A stretch of DNA of 14,600 bases, taken from contig NZ_CM002285.1 of assembly GCF_000497445.1 (NCBI RefSeq), positions 2,512,460 to 2,527,059 of the forward strand, written 5' to 3'. Numbering within the stretch: the first letter of the stretch is position 1; each line of letters opens with the position of its first letter. A program made the translations under genes and the position numbers. The notes under the pieces were generated by a model. The model was not told where the DNA came from. It searched no databases and saw only the letters and a program-made list of their open reading frames with translations. Positions 7,659-14,434 of this stretch are shown piece by piece. The stretch comes from Streptomyces roseochromogenus subsp. oscitans DS 12.976. Its GTDB lineage: Bacteria; Actinomycetota; Actinomycetes; Streptomycetales; Streptomycetaceae.

Positions 7659-9877
7659 TGCTCGGCGTCGTCCTTCGTGTTCTCGTCGTTGCCTTCCTCG
7701 CCCTCGATCACGGGGATGAGGGAGAGCTTGCCGCGGGAGTCGATCTCGGCGATCTCGACCTGGACCTTCTGGCCCACGCCGAGGACGTCCTCGACGTTCT
7801 CCACGCGCTTGCCGCCGGCCAGCTTGCGGATCTGCGAGATGTGCAGCAGACCGTCCTTGCCGGGCAGCAGGGAGACGAACGCACCGAAGGTGGTCGTCTT
7901 GACGACCGTACCGAGGTAGCGCTCGCCGACCTCGGGCATCGTCGGGTTGGCGATGCCGTTGATCGTGGCGCGGGCGGCCTCGGCGGAGGGGCCGTCGGCG
8001 GCGCCGATGTAGATGGTGCCGTCGTCCTCGATGGTGATCTCGGCGCCCGTGTCCTCCTGGATCTGGTTGATCATCTTGCCCTTGGGGCCGATGACCTCAC
8101 CGATCTTGTCGACCGGGATCTTGACGGTGATGATCCGCGGGGCGTGCGGGCTCATCTCGTCGGGCCGGTCGATGGCCTCCATCATCACGTCGAGGATGTG
8201 CAGGCGGGCGTCGCGGGCCTGCTTGAGGGCCGCGGCCAGGACGGACGCCGGGATGCCGTCCAGCTTGGTGTCGAGCTGGAGGGCGGTCACGAACTCCTTC
8301 GTGCCGGCGACCTTGAAGTCCATGTCACCGAAGGCGTCCTCGGCACCGAGGATGTCGGTGAGGGTGACGTAGTGCGTCTCGCCGTCGATCTCCTGGGAGA
8401 TCAGACCCATGGCGATACCGGCGACGGGGGCCTTCAGCGGCACACCGGCGTTCAGCAGCGACATGGTGGAGGCGCAGACCGAACCCATGGACGTCGAGCC
8501 GTTGGAGCCGAGGGCCTCGGACACCTGGCGGATCGCGTACGGGAAGTCCTCGCGGGCCGGCAGCACCGGCACGAGGGCGCGCTCGGCGAGGGCGCCGTGG
8601 CCGATCTCGCGGCGCTTCGGGGAGCCGACGCGGCCGGTCTCACCGGTGGAGTACGGCGGGAAGTTGTAGTTGTGCATGTAGCGCTTGCGGGTCACCGGGG
8701 AGAGGGTGTCCAGCTGCTGCTCCATGCGGAGCATGTTGAGGGTGGTGACGCCCAGGATCTGCGTCTCGCCACGCTCGAACAGCGCGGAACCGTGGACCCG
8801 CGGAATGGCCTCGACCTCGGCGGCGAGCGTACGGATGTCCGTGACGCCACGCCCGTCGATGCGCTTCTTCTCCTTGATCACGCGCTCGCGGACCAGCTGC
8901 TTGGTGAGCGAGCGGTACGCGGCGGAGATCTCCTTCTCGCGCCCCTCGAACTCCGGCAGGAGCTTCTCGGCGGCGAGCCCCTTGACGCGGTCCAGCTCGG
9001 CCTCGCGCTCCTGCTTGCCGGCGATGGTGAGCGCCTGGGCGAGCTCGGGCTTGACCGCGGCGGTCAGGGCCTCGAGGACGTCGTCCTGGTAGTCCAGGAA
9101 GATCGGGAACTCGCCGACCGGCTTGGCGGCCTTGGCGGCGAGGTCGGACTGGGCGCGGCAGAGCACCTTGATGAAGGGCTTCGCGGCGTCGAGACCGGCG
9201 GCGACGACCTCCTCGGTCGGCGCCTCGGTGCCGCCCTCGACCAGCTTGATGGTCTTCTCGGTGGCCTCGGCCTCGACCATCATGATCGCGACGTCGCCGT
9301 CCTCCAGGACGCGACCGGCGACCACCATGTCGAAGACGGCGTCCTCGAGCTCGGTGTGCGTCGGGAAGGCGACCCACTGGCCGCGGATCAGCGCGACGCG
9401 GACGCCGCCGATCGGGCCGGAGAAGGGCAGACCGGCCAGCTGCGTGGACGCGGACGCGGCGTTGATCGCCACGACGTCGTACAGGTGGTCGGGGTTGAGC
9501 GCCATGACCGTGCAGACGACCTGGATCTCGTTACGCAGGCCCTTCTTGAAGGACGGGCGCAGCGGGCGGTCGATGAGGCGGCAGGTGAGGATGGCGTCCT
9601 CGGAGGGACGGCCCTCACGGCGGAAGAAGGAACCGGGGATCTTCCCGGCCGCATACATCCGCTCCTCGACGTCCACCGTCAGCGGGAAGAAGTCGAGCTG
9701 GTCCTTGGGGTTCTTGGAGGCGGTGGTGGCCGACAGCACCATGGTGTCGTCGTCCAGGTACGCCACGGCGGAACCGGCGGCCTGCTTGGCCAGGCGGCCC
9801 GTCTCGAAGCGGATGGTACGGGTGCCGAAGGCGCCATTGTCGATGACGGCCTCGGCGTAGTGGGTCTCGTTCTCCAC
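7655..9877 (-). CDS. pnp: Polynucleotide phosphorylase
   Basis: Phosphate-dependent 3'-5' exoribonuclease and, in Streptomyces, an RNA 3'-polymerising enzyme. It was once annotated gpsI, for guanosine pentaphosphate synthetase. The protein has 740 residues. The first RNase PH-like core includes [10 protein letters not shown] (84-93). An alpha-helical linker follows, then the second core with [10 protein letters not shown] (457-466) and the acidic DAFGDMDF stretch (514-521). The KH domain has its GPKG loop at 597-600, and the S1 domain spans about 651-723, with an acidic tail. The GTG at 9877 is chosen because GGAG lies 9 nt upstream and the product starts (V/M)ENETHYAEA like the S. antibioticus enzyme. 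The longer open frame to 10117 runs through the structured leader and is rejected. It is second in the operon after rpsO and overlaps the M16 gene. Confidence 0.97.
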   Translation of the reverse strand: MENETHYAEAVIDNGAFGTRTIRFETGRLAKQAAGSAVAYLDDDTMVLSATTASKNPKDQLDFFPLTVDVEERMYAAGKIPGSFFRREGRPSEDAILTCRLIDRPLRPSFKKGLRNEIQVVCTVMALNPDHLYDVVAINAASASTQLAGLPFSGPIGGVRVALIRGQWVAFPTHTELEDAVFDMVVAGRVLEDGDVAIMMVEAEATEKTIKLVEGGTEAPTEEVVAAGLDAAKPFIKVLCRAQSDLAAKAAKPVGEFPIFLDYQDDVLEALTAAVKPELAQALTIAGKQEREAELDRVKGLAAEKLLPEFEGREKEISAAYRSLTKQLVRERVIKEKKRIDGRGVTDIRTLAAEVEAIPRVHGSALFERGETQILGVTTLNMLRMEQQLDTLSPVTRKRYMHNYNFPPYSTGETGRVGSPKRREIGHGALAERALVPVLPAREDFPYAIRQVSEALGSNGSTSMGSVCASTMSLLNAGVPLKAPVAGIAMGLISQEIDGETHYVTLTDILGAEDAFGDMDFKVAGTKEFVTALQLDTKLDGIPASVLAAALKQARDARLHILDVMMEAIDRPDEMSPHAPRIITVKIPVDKIGEVIGPKGKMINQIQEDTGAEITIEDDGTIYIGAADGPSAEAARATINGIANPTMPEVGERYLGTVVKTTTFGAFVSLLPGKDGLLHISQIRKLAGGKRVENVEDVLGVGQKVQVEIAEIDSRGKLSLIPVIEGEEGNDENTKDDAEQ

Positions 9878-9943
9878 TAGCGTTTTCTCCGTTACATATC
9901 GTCTTTCGTCCCTTGGCTGCCCGTGTGGCAGGGGGACGGTGGT

Positions 9944-10050
9944 GGAGAAGCGCGCCGTCTGGTGCGGGCCGGTCTTCGATCGAAGCACCCGGGGCTCGCT
10001 TCCCCCGGGGGCCACTACCGAGGACCGGCGGCGGCGAGGTGCGCTTCTCC
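9944..10050 (-). ncRNA. Structured pnp leader with long-range closing stem
   Basis: An exact 10-bp inverted repeat (GGAGAAGCGC at 9944-9953, GCGCTTCTCC at 10041-10050) closes about 107 nt. Inside, CCGGTC (9969-9974) pairs with GACCGG (10023-10028). CCCGGGG (9988-9994) pairs with CCCCGGG (10003-10009) around an 8-nt loop. GGTGC (9961-9965) could pair with GCACC (9985-9989) as an alternative, and TTCGATCGAA (9975-9984) is self-complementary. The element ends about 67 nt before the pnp start. It may be an RNase III target or part of self-control of pnp. Confidence 0.55.
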
Positions 10051-10094
10051 ATGTTCGTTGCCGTGCTGTGTCGTACGTTTTGCGTTGTGCTACC

Positions 10095-10123
10095 ACACTA
10101 CAAAGCGTGAGTGACACTCCGCA
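10095..10123 (-). promoter_or_regulatory. Candidate pnp promoter with palindromic site
   Basis: On the minus strand TAGTGT (10100-10095) fits the -10 pattern TANNNT; the -35 position holds only TGCGGA. A perfect 11-base palindrome (GAGTGTCACTC, 10119-10109) lies in the spacer. Streptomyces pnp is known to have its own promoter between rpsO and pnp, which supports a promoter somewhere in this gap. The exact site is my guess. Confidence 0.35.
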
Positions 10124-10141
10124 CGTTTCCGCATGTACGAC

Positions 10142-10184
10142 GAAGGGAGCGGTCCCCGGCTGCTACCGGGAACCGCTCCCCTTC
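10142..10184 (-). terminator. Strong stem-loop after rpsO (partial terminator / processing site)
   Basis: Positions 10166-10184 and 10142-10159 form a stem of about 18 pairs with one G-U pair and one bulge, capped by a 6-nt loop. It begins 9 nt beyond the rpsO stop codon on the minus strand. No T-run follows. In S. antibioticus and S. coelicolor the rpsO-pnp read-through transcript is cleaved by RNase III in the intergenic stem-loop, so this is the likely equivalent. Confidence 0.8.
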
Positions 10185-10192
10185 ACGGCGTC

Positions 10193-10480
10193 TTACTTGG
10201 CGCCCGCCGCACCACGGCGGATGCCGAGGCGGTCGACCAGCGTACGGAAGCGCTGGATGTCCTTCTTCGCCAGGTACTGCAGCAGGCGACGGCGCTGACC
10301 GACCAGGATCAGCAGGCCACGACGGGAGTGGTGGTCGTGCTTGTGGGTCTTGAGGTGCTCCGTCAGGTCGGAGATCCGACGGGAGAGCAGAGCGACCTGG
10401 ACCTCGGGGGAGCCGGTGTCACCCTCCTTGGTACCGAACTCGGAGATGATCTGCTTCTTCGTAGCGGCGTCGAGCGACAC
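10193..10480 (-). CDS. rpsO: 30S ribosomal protein S15
   Basis: Binds 16S rRNA in the central domain early in 30S assembly. The protein has 95 residues, slightly longer than the common 89 because of a GAAGAK-like tail. Signature segments are DTGSPEVQ (21-28) and [21 protein letters not shown], split here as HHSRRGL (50-56) and [10 protein letters not shown] (61-70). The GTG at 10480 is preceded by GAGGAG about 6 nt upstream. It is the first gene of the minus-strand operon continuing to pnp, the M16 peptidase and dapB. The leader upstream contains several small hairpins and may carry S15 autoregulation. Confidence 0.98.
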   Translation of the reverse strand: MSLDAATKKQIISEFGTKEGDTGSPEVQVALLSRRISDLTEHLKTHKHDHHSRRGLLILVGQRRRLLQYLAKKDIQRFRTLVDRLGIRRGAAGAK

Positions 10481-10502
10481 GCGTACTCCTCATAGTCTGT
10501 GA

Positions 10503-10632
10503 GTGGCCACCGAGTGCCCCCGGTCTTCGTCTCGGGGGAGCTTCCGTTACTCGGAAGGCGGGGTCCGCTGCGCGCGGCCACCGGAACCGAGGGCTCCGGG
10601 GGTGCGTACACGAACGGCCGTCAGTCAGGGTA
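10503..10632 (-). promoter_or_regulatory. rpsO leader with hairpins and candidate promoter
   Basis: Reading towards rpsO, a -10-like TACCCT lies at 10632-10627 with no clear -35. Then come a short stem (10574-10577 with 10565-10568), a 6-bp hairpin with 5-nt loop (10552-10557 with 10541-10546) and a 6-bp hairpin with 10-nt loop (10533-10538 with 10517-10522). GGCCACCG occurs twice (10505-10512, 10576-10583). Such spacing resembles a ribosomal-protein leader. S15 leaders are known in several phyla; a match to a known class is not established here. Confidence 0.45.
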
Positions 10633-10694
10633 CCAGGGTCCCCGGGCGGCCCAGGTACGTCCGTCCCCCGGCGCTACACGGGCCTCTGCGCGCC

Positions 10695-11250
10695 TCAGGG
10701 CGCGCCGGCTGGAGCGGCGTACGGCGAGAAGGCGCCGGCCTCACGGTAGGCGATCAGCTCGCCGCCGCTCGTCCTCAGTGGGTACATCCGGCCGCCCGTG
10801 CGAGAGGAGGTCGGTCACGAGGTCGTCGCCCGCGGCGACGGCGACCGCGGCACTGCCGTGCCGGGTGGCGGTGCACAACGGGCCGGGGAAAGTCAGCTCC
10901 AGGTCTCCCGTCCGCCGTACTGCCCCTTCTTTCCCGAGGTGAGGGCGATGCCCTGGATGTGGTTCGCGGAGCCCTTGGCGAAGGTGCGGTCCGTGGCCCA
11001 GGCGCCGGGCGCGTCGACGGTCGCGCCGACCTGACGGATCGTCTTGGTGTACTGCAACACGCCTCTGCCCCGGGGGCGCGGGCGCGGTCTCCACGGTCCG
11101 GCGGACCGCGTCGGGTGCCCGCACTGCCGTCGCGGGACGCCCGTCCGACGACCGTGCACCAGCCGGCGCCGGCCAAGCTCACACGGCCGGACAGGACAGC
11201 ACCACGAGCGCCGAGCAGCGGTTGTCTACGGCGCCTGCGCGGTGCACGAA
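10695..11250 (-). pseudogene. Decayed paralogue of the PQQ-like beta-propeller protein
   Basis: Fragments in different minus frames run collinear with the intact protein at 11706-13205. Block 1, near 11242-11132, has RAPRRRRR and LAGAGW and matches the basic patch and membrane span (intact residues 25-51). Block 2, 11124-11041, reads RAPDAVRRTVETAP and matches QAPDAVRDTAEKVP (69-82). Block 3, near 11060-10893, reads APGAWAT and matches APGTWAT (105-111). Block 4, 10905-10804, reads PGPLC then VAVAAGDDLVTDLL and matches both DGPVC (144-148) and LAVAAGDTLVTDLI (306-319). A last block at 10787-10695 reads YPLRTSGGELIAYR and matches FPVRTNGDDLIMYR (403-416). Frame changes and at least two internal deletions show it cannot make a full protein. 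The ends are approximate. A short unrelated small gene inside is possible but not supported. Confidence 0.8.
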
Positions 11251-11283
11251 CGGGCAGCGGTGCCGGGGGCCCTGTCACCCGAA

Positions 11284-11316
11284 CCGCTAACCAGCGGGAA
11301 TCTGGGCCATTAGGGT
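11284..11316 (+). promoter_or_regulatory. Candidate promoter and inverted repeat before the DUF397 gene
   Basis: TAGGGT (11311-11316) fits a -10 box and would start transcription near 11323, giving a leader of about 38 nt. The -35 position holds TAACCA, a weak match. CCGCT (11284-11288) and AGCGG (11293-11297) form an inverted repeat with a 4-nt loop overlapping that -35, a possible operator. Confidence 0.35.
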
Positions 11317-11360
11317 GAGTCACACTGCTCGCCGGTACTCAGGGAAGGACCACAGCCGCG

Positions 11361-11657
11361 ATGGCCGACGTCGAAGACAAGGAACTCAAGGCACGCAAGG
11401 AGCGGGAGCGGGACGAGCTGTACGCGCTCGACATCTCGGGCGTCGAGTGGCACTGCGCGCCGGGTACGGAGGAGCACGAGGAGCGGGTGGAGATCGCGTA
11501 CCTGCCCGGCGGGGCGGTGGCGATGCGCTCCTCCCTCGACCACGGCACCGTGCTGCGCTACACCGAGGCGGAGTGGCGGGCGTTCGTACTGGGGGCGCGG
11601 GACGGGGAGTTCGATCTGAAGCCGATGCCGCACAACGGGGGACTCGACGTGCGGTGA
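11361..11657 (+). CDS. DUF397 domain protein
   Basis: A 98-residue protein. Residues 28-86 fit the DUF397 pattern of small actinobacterial proteins: an early tryptophan (Trp30), ERVEIAYLPGGAVAMRSS (41-58), LRYTEAEWRAFVLGARDGEFD (65-85, quoted here as one family block of Tyr67, Trp72, Phe75 and Gly82-Asp85). The N-terminal 25 residues are highly charged. The family often sits beside helix-turn-helix regulators and is linked to Streptomyces development, but no regulator gene is next to it here. The ATG at 11361 follows GGAAGGA (11343-11349) at about 11 nt. A perfect terminator follows the stop. The biochemical role is unknown. Confidence 0.88.
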   Translation: MADVEDKELKARKERERDELYALDISGVEWHCAPGTEEHEERVEIAYLPGGAVAMRSSLDHGTVLRYTEAEWRAFVLGARDGEFDLKPMPHNGGLDVR

Positions 11658-11668
11658 GACGCCGTTGA

Positions 11669-11700
11669 GAAGGGGCGGCACGCGTGCGTGCCGCCCCTTC
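11669..11700. terminator. Bidirectional terminator between convergent genes
   Basis: An exact 14-bp inverted repeat (GAAGGGGCGGCACG at 11669-11682 and CGTGCCGCCCCTTC at 11687-11700) has a 4-nt loop. It lies 11 nt after the DUF397 gene stop and 5 nt before the stop of the convergent propeller gene. A short TTT follows on the plus strand. It can serve both genes. Confidence 0.93.
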
Positions 11701-11705
11701 GCGTT

Positions 11706-13205
11706 TCAGTGCTTCAGCCCCGCGGTACCCACTCCGATCACCGACAGCACCGGGTCCTTCGGGTGGACATCGTCGCGCGTCAGCTCGCGGCGGGCGAAGA
11801 AGGCATGGCCCTGTTCGTAGAGGACGACCGCCTGGTCCGGGTCGCTGAGGGCGCCCGCGTCGTTCTCCGGGAGGTGGAACAGGAGGTAGGGGGTCTCCTT
11901 GCCGGTGCGGGGGCTCCAGTCGACCATGGCCGCGGGCTGGACGTCGTCCAGGGTGCTGCGGTACATGATCAGGTCGTCGCCGTTGGTACGGACGGGGAAG
12001 ACCGGCTGGAAGGGCCGGCCGTCGAACCTGGCGACGGCGGTGCCCTTCCTGAGGTCGAATGCCGTGATGTGGTTTTCGGGCTTGGTGATGTCGGTGTCGT
12101 CCTTGCTCCTGACGAAGATCCGGTCACGGCCGACCGCCATGCCGTAGCACTTGTCGACGAGGCCGAAGTACATGCCGACGTCGCAGTCGGGCTGGTACTT
12201 GCTCATCGAGATGGTGGCCAGCCGCTCGCCGCTCTTCGCGTCCAGGGTGATCAGGTCCGTGACCAGGGTGTCCCCCGCCGCCACGGCGAGCACCGGCGGG
12301 TCGGAGGACGGCAGATAGACGTCCTGGACGCCCTTGCTCACCGGGTACTGCCACACCGCCTTGCCGGTGCGCGGATCCAGCTTCTCCACCCGGTACGTGG
12401 TGTTGGCCGACTCACCGCACCTGACGAGAGCCAGCAGGGCGCGGCCGCCGGCGTAGCCCCCGTCGTGGCACTGGGACGTGGCGAGAGTGGTGTTCCACAG
12501 CCGCTTGCCGCTGTCCATGTCGTACGCCACCGACCCGAGGTCCCAGGCGATGGCCACGACGCCCTCGGTCAGGGCGATGTTGGTGTTGGTGACATAGGCG
12601 AAGTCGGCCGCCGGCATCGTCTTCTGCCAGAGCTTCTTGCCGGTGTCGAGGTCGACCATGAGCACCTCGTCGCAGACACCCGACTTGCCGGACTTCTGGG
12701 CGCGCGCGGGCTGGACGACGACCGCGGTCCGGCCGTCGGCGGTGACATCGCGGCTGACGGCGCAGACAGGGCCGTCGAGTTGCAGGGTCCAGGCAGCCTC
12801 GTCGGAGTCCCACTGGGAGCCGATCCGGTAGCCGTCTATCCGGTCGGCGACGGCTCGCGCGAGGATCTCGCCCGTGGCCCAGGTGCCGGGCGCGTACCGC
12901 GTCTGATGCGTGAGCTTGGCCTCGTCGTGCCTGACGACGACCTGTCCCTCCGGGGAGATGGGGACCTTCTCCGCGGTGTCACGTACGGCGTCCGGGGCCT
13001 GCTTGACCGCCTCGGCGTCGGTCCGGCCCCGGGTGTGGCCGGCCGAGTGGTACCAGATCAAGCCTGCGCCAAGGCACATGACGGCGGCCGCGCCCGCGGC
13101 GACCCCGCCGAGGACGCGTTTACGGCGTCTGGCCCGGGACTGGTCCGCGGCCAGTGTGGACTGGGTGTACATGGACGAGGTGGACGAGGGTGGGCCGAAG
13201 CTCAC
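11706..13205 (-). CDS. Membrane-anchored PQQ-like beta-propeller protein
   Basis: A 499-residue protein. The polar N-terminus ends in RARRRKR (24-30), followed by one hydrophobic segment (about 31-51), so the bulk should lie outside the membrane as a type II protein. The remainder shows repeated beta-propeller blades of the PQQ/WD-like type: DLDTGKKLWQKT (185-196), DMDSGKRLWNTT (229-240), LDPRTGKAVWQY (276-287) and LDAKSGERLATI (321-332). There are paired cysteines in the ectodomain. No quinoprotein active-site residues are evident, so a binding or scaffold role is likelier than dehydrogenase activity. The GTG at 13205 is chosen because AAGGA lies 9 nt upstream; the open frame continues to 13550 through the ESX remnant without a better start. 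A decayed paralogue lies at 10695-11250. Function is unknown. Confidence 0.88.
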   Translation of the reverse strand: MSFGPPSSTSSMYTQSTLAADQSRARRRKRVLGGVAAGAAAVMCLGAGLIWYHSAGHTRGRTDAEAVKQAPDAVRDTAEKVPISPEGQVVVRHDEAKLTHQTRYAPGTWATGEILARAVADRIDGYRIGSQWDSDEAAWTLQLDGPVCAVSRDVTADGRTAVVVQPARAQKSGKSGVCDEVLMVDLDTGKKLWQKTMPAADFAYVTNTNIALTEGVVAIAWDLGSVAYDMDSGKRLWNTTLATSQCHDGGYAGGRALLALVRCGESANTTYRVEKLDPRTGKAVWQYPVSKGVQDVYLPSSDPPVLAVAAGDTLVTDLITLDAKSGERLATISMSKYQPDCDVGMYFGLVDKCYGMAVGRDRIFVRSKDDTDITKPENHITAFDLRKGTAVARFDGRPFQPVFPVRTNGDDLIMYRSTLDDVQPAAMVDWSPRTGKETPYLLFHLPENDAGALSDPDQAVVLYEQGHAFFARRELTRDDVHPKDPVLSVIGVGTAGLKH

Positions 13206-13289
13206 GCTGCTGAATCCTTTTCTTCGCCGCCCCGGGAGAGGCTGCAGGCCGACGGGGCGAGTCTGGGTCACTTGCTGGTCATCGCGTAC
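13206..13289. other. Upstream region of the propeller gene
   Basis: This short stretch holds the ribosome binding site of the propeller gene (AAGGA on the minus strand, complement near 13215-13219). A -10-like TATGTT on the minus strand lies just beyond it at 13301-13296, inside the eccE-like remnant, without a recognisable -35. It may also contain further eroded eccE sequence in the plus direction, but I cannot align it. Confidence 0.35.
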
Positions 13290-13430
13290 ATGTCGAACAT
13301 AGCGAGCGCCAGGGGCACCGACGTCGGGAGGACGAGTGCGGCCCGGCAGACCAGGGCCGGCCCGGCCCGGCTCGACCGCGAGCAACTGCCCGTAATGCCG
13401 GTCAAGTTGCCCCTCGCAGGTGCGCGGTGA
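13290..13430 (+). pseudogene. 3' remnant of an eccE-like ESX (type VII secretion) gene
   Basis: The last 46 codons of a plus frame end ARLDREQLPVMPVKLPLAG before the final two residues and stop. This resembles the C-terminus I recall for Streptomyces EccE proteins (RLDREQLPGVLATLPLGG and similar). EccE is a membrane component of the ESX secretion channel. The rest of such a gene, some 350-400 codons, is absent: the divergent propeller gene begins 84 nt upstream. Its TGA overlaps a GTG in a 4-nt GTGA junction with the next remnant, as expected for genes that were once coupled. The long plus frame reaching back to 11688 is only antisense to the propeller gene. The identification is from memory of the family and moderately sure. 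Confidence 0.5.
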
Positions 13431-14099
13431 CGACGATTCCGACGACGTCCGCGATGCCGGGCACGGGGGCGGATACGGGTGCTGGTGCGGGGGCGGCGGT
13501 GTGGTGGCCGGTGTCGACGCCGAGGGCCGGCCGGCCGTGCTGGGCATCAATCGGCCGACGCCGTACGACGTCGTCCTGATCGGCGGGCTGTGGACCGCTC
13601 AGGTGCCGGCGCCGCGCTCGGCGGCCACGGGCGCCCGGGTCGCGGTGGAGACGGGCAGGCCTCAGGCGTGGATGCGGATGGTGCAGGCGATGGGCGGCGG
13701 GCAGATCGGTCTGCCCGTGTGCGACGTGGGCCGGGTGCCACCGCAGGGTGCCCCGGCCGGTACGCCCGTGCTGGTGGTGCGGGACTACGGTATGCGGCCG
13801 CCGCGCGGACGTGTGGTGTCCGGGCCCTGGCAGTCGGTGCTGCCCCTGCTGACGTATCCCAGCCCCGTCGCGCCCCGGTTGCTGCGGCAGGTGCGGCTCG
13901 CGGGCATCCGGCGGGTCTCGCCGGACGAGGCCCCGAGCTGGGGCGCACCATGGGACTGACGCGGGCCGAGATGGAGTCGCTGCCGGCGTTGCCCGGTGGT
14001 GTCACCCTGTGGTGCACGGATCGTGACCGGCAGTATGTGCCGCCACAACCCACCGATCCTGAAGTCGGATTGTTGGGCGCACCGCGCCGGATGGACTGA
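13427..14099 (+). pseudogene. Frameshifted gene from an ESX (type VII secretion) locus
   Basis: Coding character is clear but spread over three frames. An N-terminal piece from GTG 13427 reads (V)TTIPTTSAMPGTGAD in one frame. From about 13501 the next frame reads VVAGVDAEGRPAVLGINRP and onward through RVSPDEA, ending early at 13959. From about 13935 a third frame continues ELGRTMGLTRAEMESLP and VTLWCTDRDRQYV to a natural end ...GLLGAPRRMD at 14099. The second join is explained by loss of one base in CCCC at 13931-13934, which would restore DEA-A-ELGR. The sequence resembles a protein of Streptomyces ESX neighbourhoods downstream of eccE; I do not know its function. Internal sequence also seems to be missing near 13500. 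A sequencing error could explain one shift but hardly both. Confidence 0.65.
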
Positions 14100-14120
14100 A
14101 CTGCCCGTATCTGACCCTTT

Positions 14121-14156
14121 TGTTAGTCACATGTGCGTTTCCTGTTCGTCACTTGT
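14121..14156. repeat. Direct repeat with 22-bp period
   Basis: TGTTNGTCACNTGT occurs at 14121-14134 and 14143-14156, matching at 12 of 14 positions, exactly 22 bp apart. That is about two helical turns, as expected for a regulator binding the same face of DNA twice. Confidence 0.7.
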
Positions 14157-14270
14157 CTGCCGATTGCTCCCTGATTTCTCCACCCAAGCCCGGCGGCCGG
14201 TGCGGTGGTTCGGGGCGTTCGGGCTCGGCTCGAAGGTGGGCGGGCCTGCCGAGGTACGGCTCGTGGTGAT

Positions 14271-14276
14271 TAGGCT
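14271..14276 (+). promoter_or_regulatory. Candidate -10 box for the right-edge gene
   Basis: TAGGCT fits the -10 pattern, and the predicted transcription start near 14283 would give a leader of about 150 nt. No convincing -35 is present at 17-19 bp. By eye only. Confidence 0.3.
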
Positions 14277-14434
14277 GGGAGCGGGCGCGATGCACGACCC
14301 GTCGACCGGTCGTCGGTGTCCCAGGGGGAGAACCGCCGGATCGGGCTGCCCCGAACGACTACGGACGACTCGGAACGACACGACATCGTCGCCCCGGCAC
14401 GGCATGAGGGTGCTCGACCACACCAGGAGGAACT

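Larger units (their letters stand above)
14100..14434 (+). other. Intergenic region before the right-edge gene
   Basis: No gene is supported in these 335 bases. They hold a 22-bp-spaced direct repeat at 14121-14156, a -10-like TAGGCT at 14271-14276 with a poor -35, a small inverted repeat (ACGACC 14294-14299 with GGTCGT 14308-14313) and the ribosome binding site AGGAGG (14425-14430) of the next gene. The start of this stretch is noticeably richer in A/T than its surroundings. Confidence 0.5.

Noticed and set aside
6294..7919. A 541-codon open frame on the plus strand opposite the M16 peptidase
   Set aside because: Shadow of the M16 gene, with the same skewed composition as the other antisense frames.
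7841..9880. A 679-codon open frame on the plus strand opposite pnp
   Set aside because: It lies entirely antisense to PNPase, has low-complexity Gly/Asp/Leu/Val composition and no ribosome binding site of note.
9878..10117. N-terminal extension of pnp to 10117
   Set aside because: It runs through the structured leader and candidate promoter, and the added residues do not resemble PNPase.
10503..11318. Plus-strand open frames between rpsO and the DUF397 gene
   Set aside because: They are arginine/glycine-rich chance frames. The minus strand in this interval explains the sequence better as a decayed propeller gene.
11688..13289. The long upstream part of the plus frame that ends in the eccE-like fragment
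   Set aside because: It is antisense to the propeller protein. Only the last ~46 codons (13290-13430) read like real protein; the rest is open by chance.
13387..13415. Minus-strand TTGACC as a -35 box for the propeller gene
   Set aside because: No -10-like sequence lies 16-19 bp downstream, and the site falls within the eccE-like coding remnant.
13206..13550. N-terminal extension of the propeller protein to 13550
   Set aside because: It would be antisense to the ESX remnants, is proline-rich and of low complexity, and GTG 13205 has a good AAGGA site.
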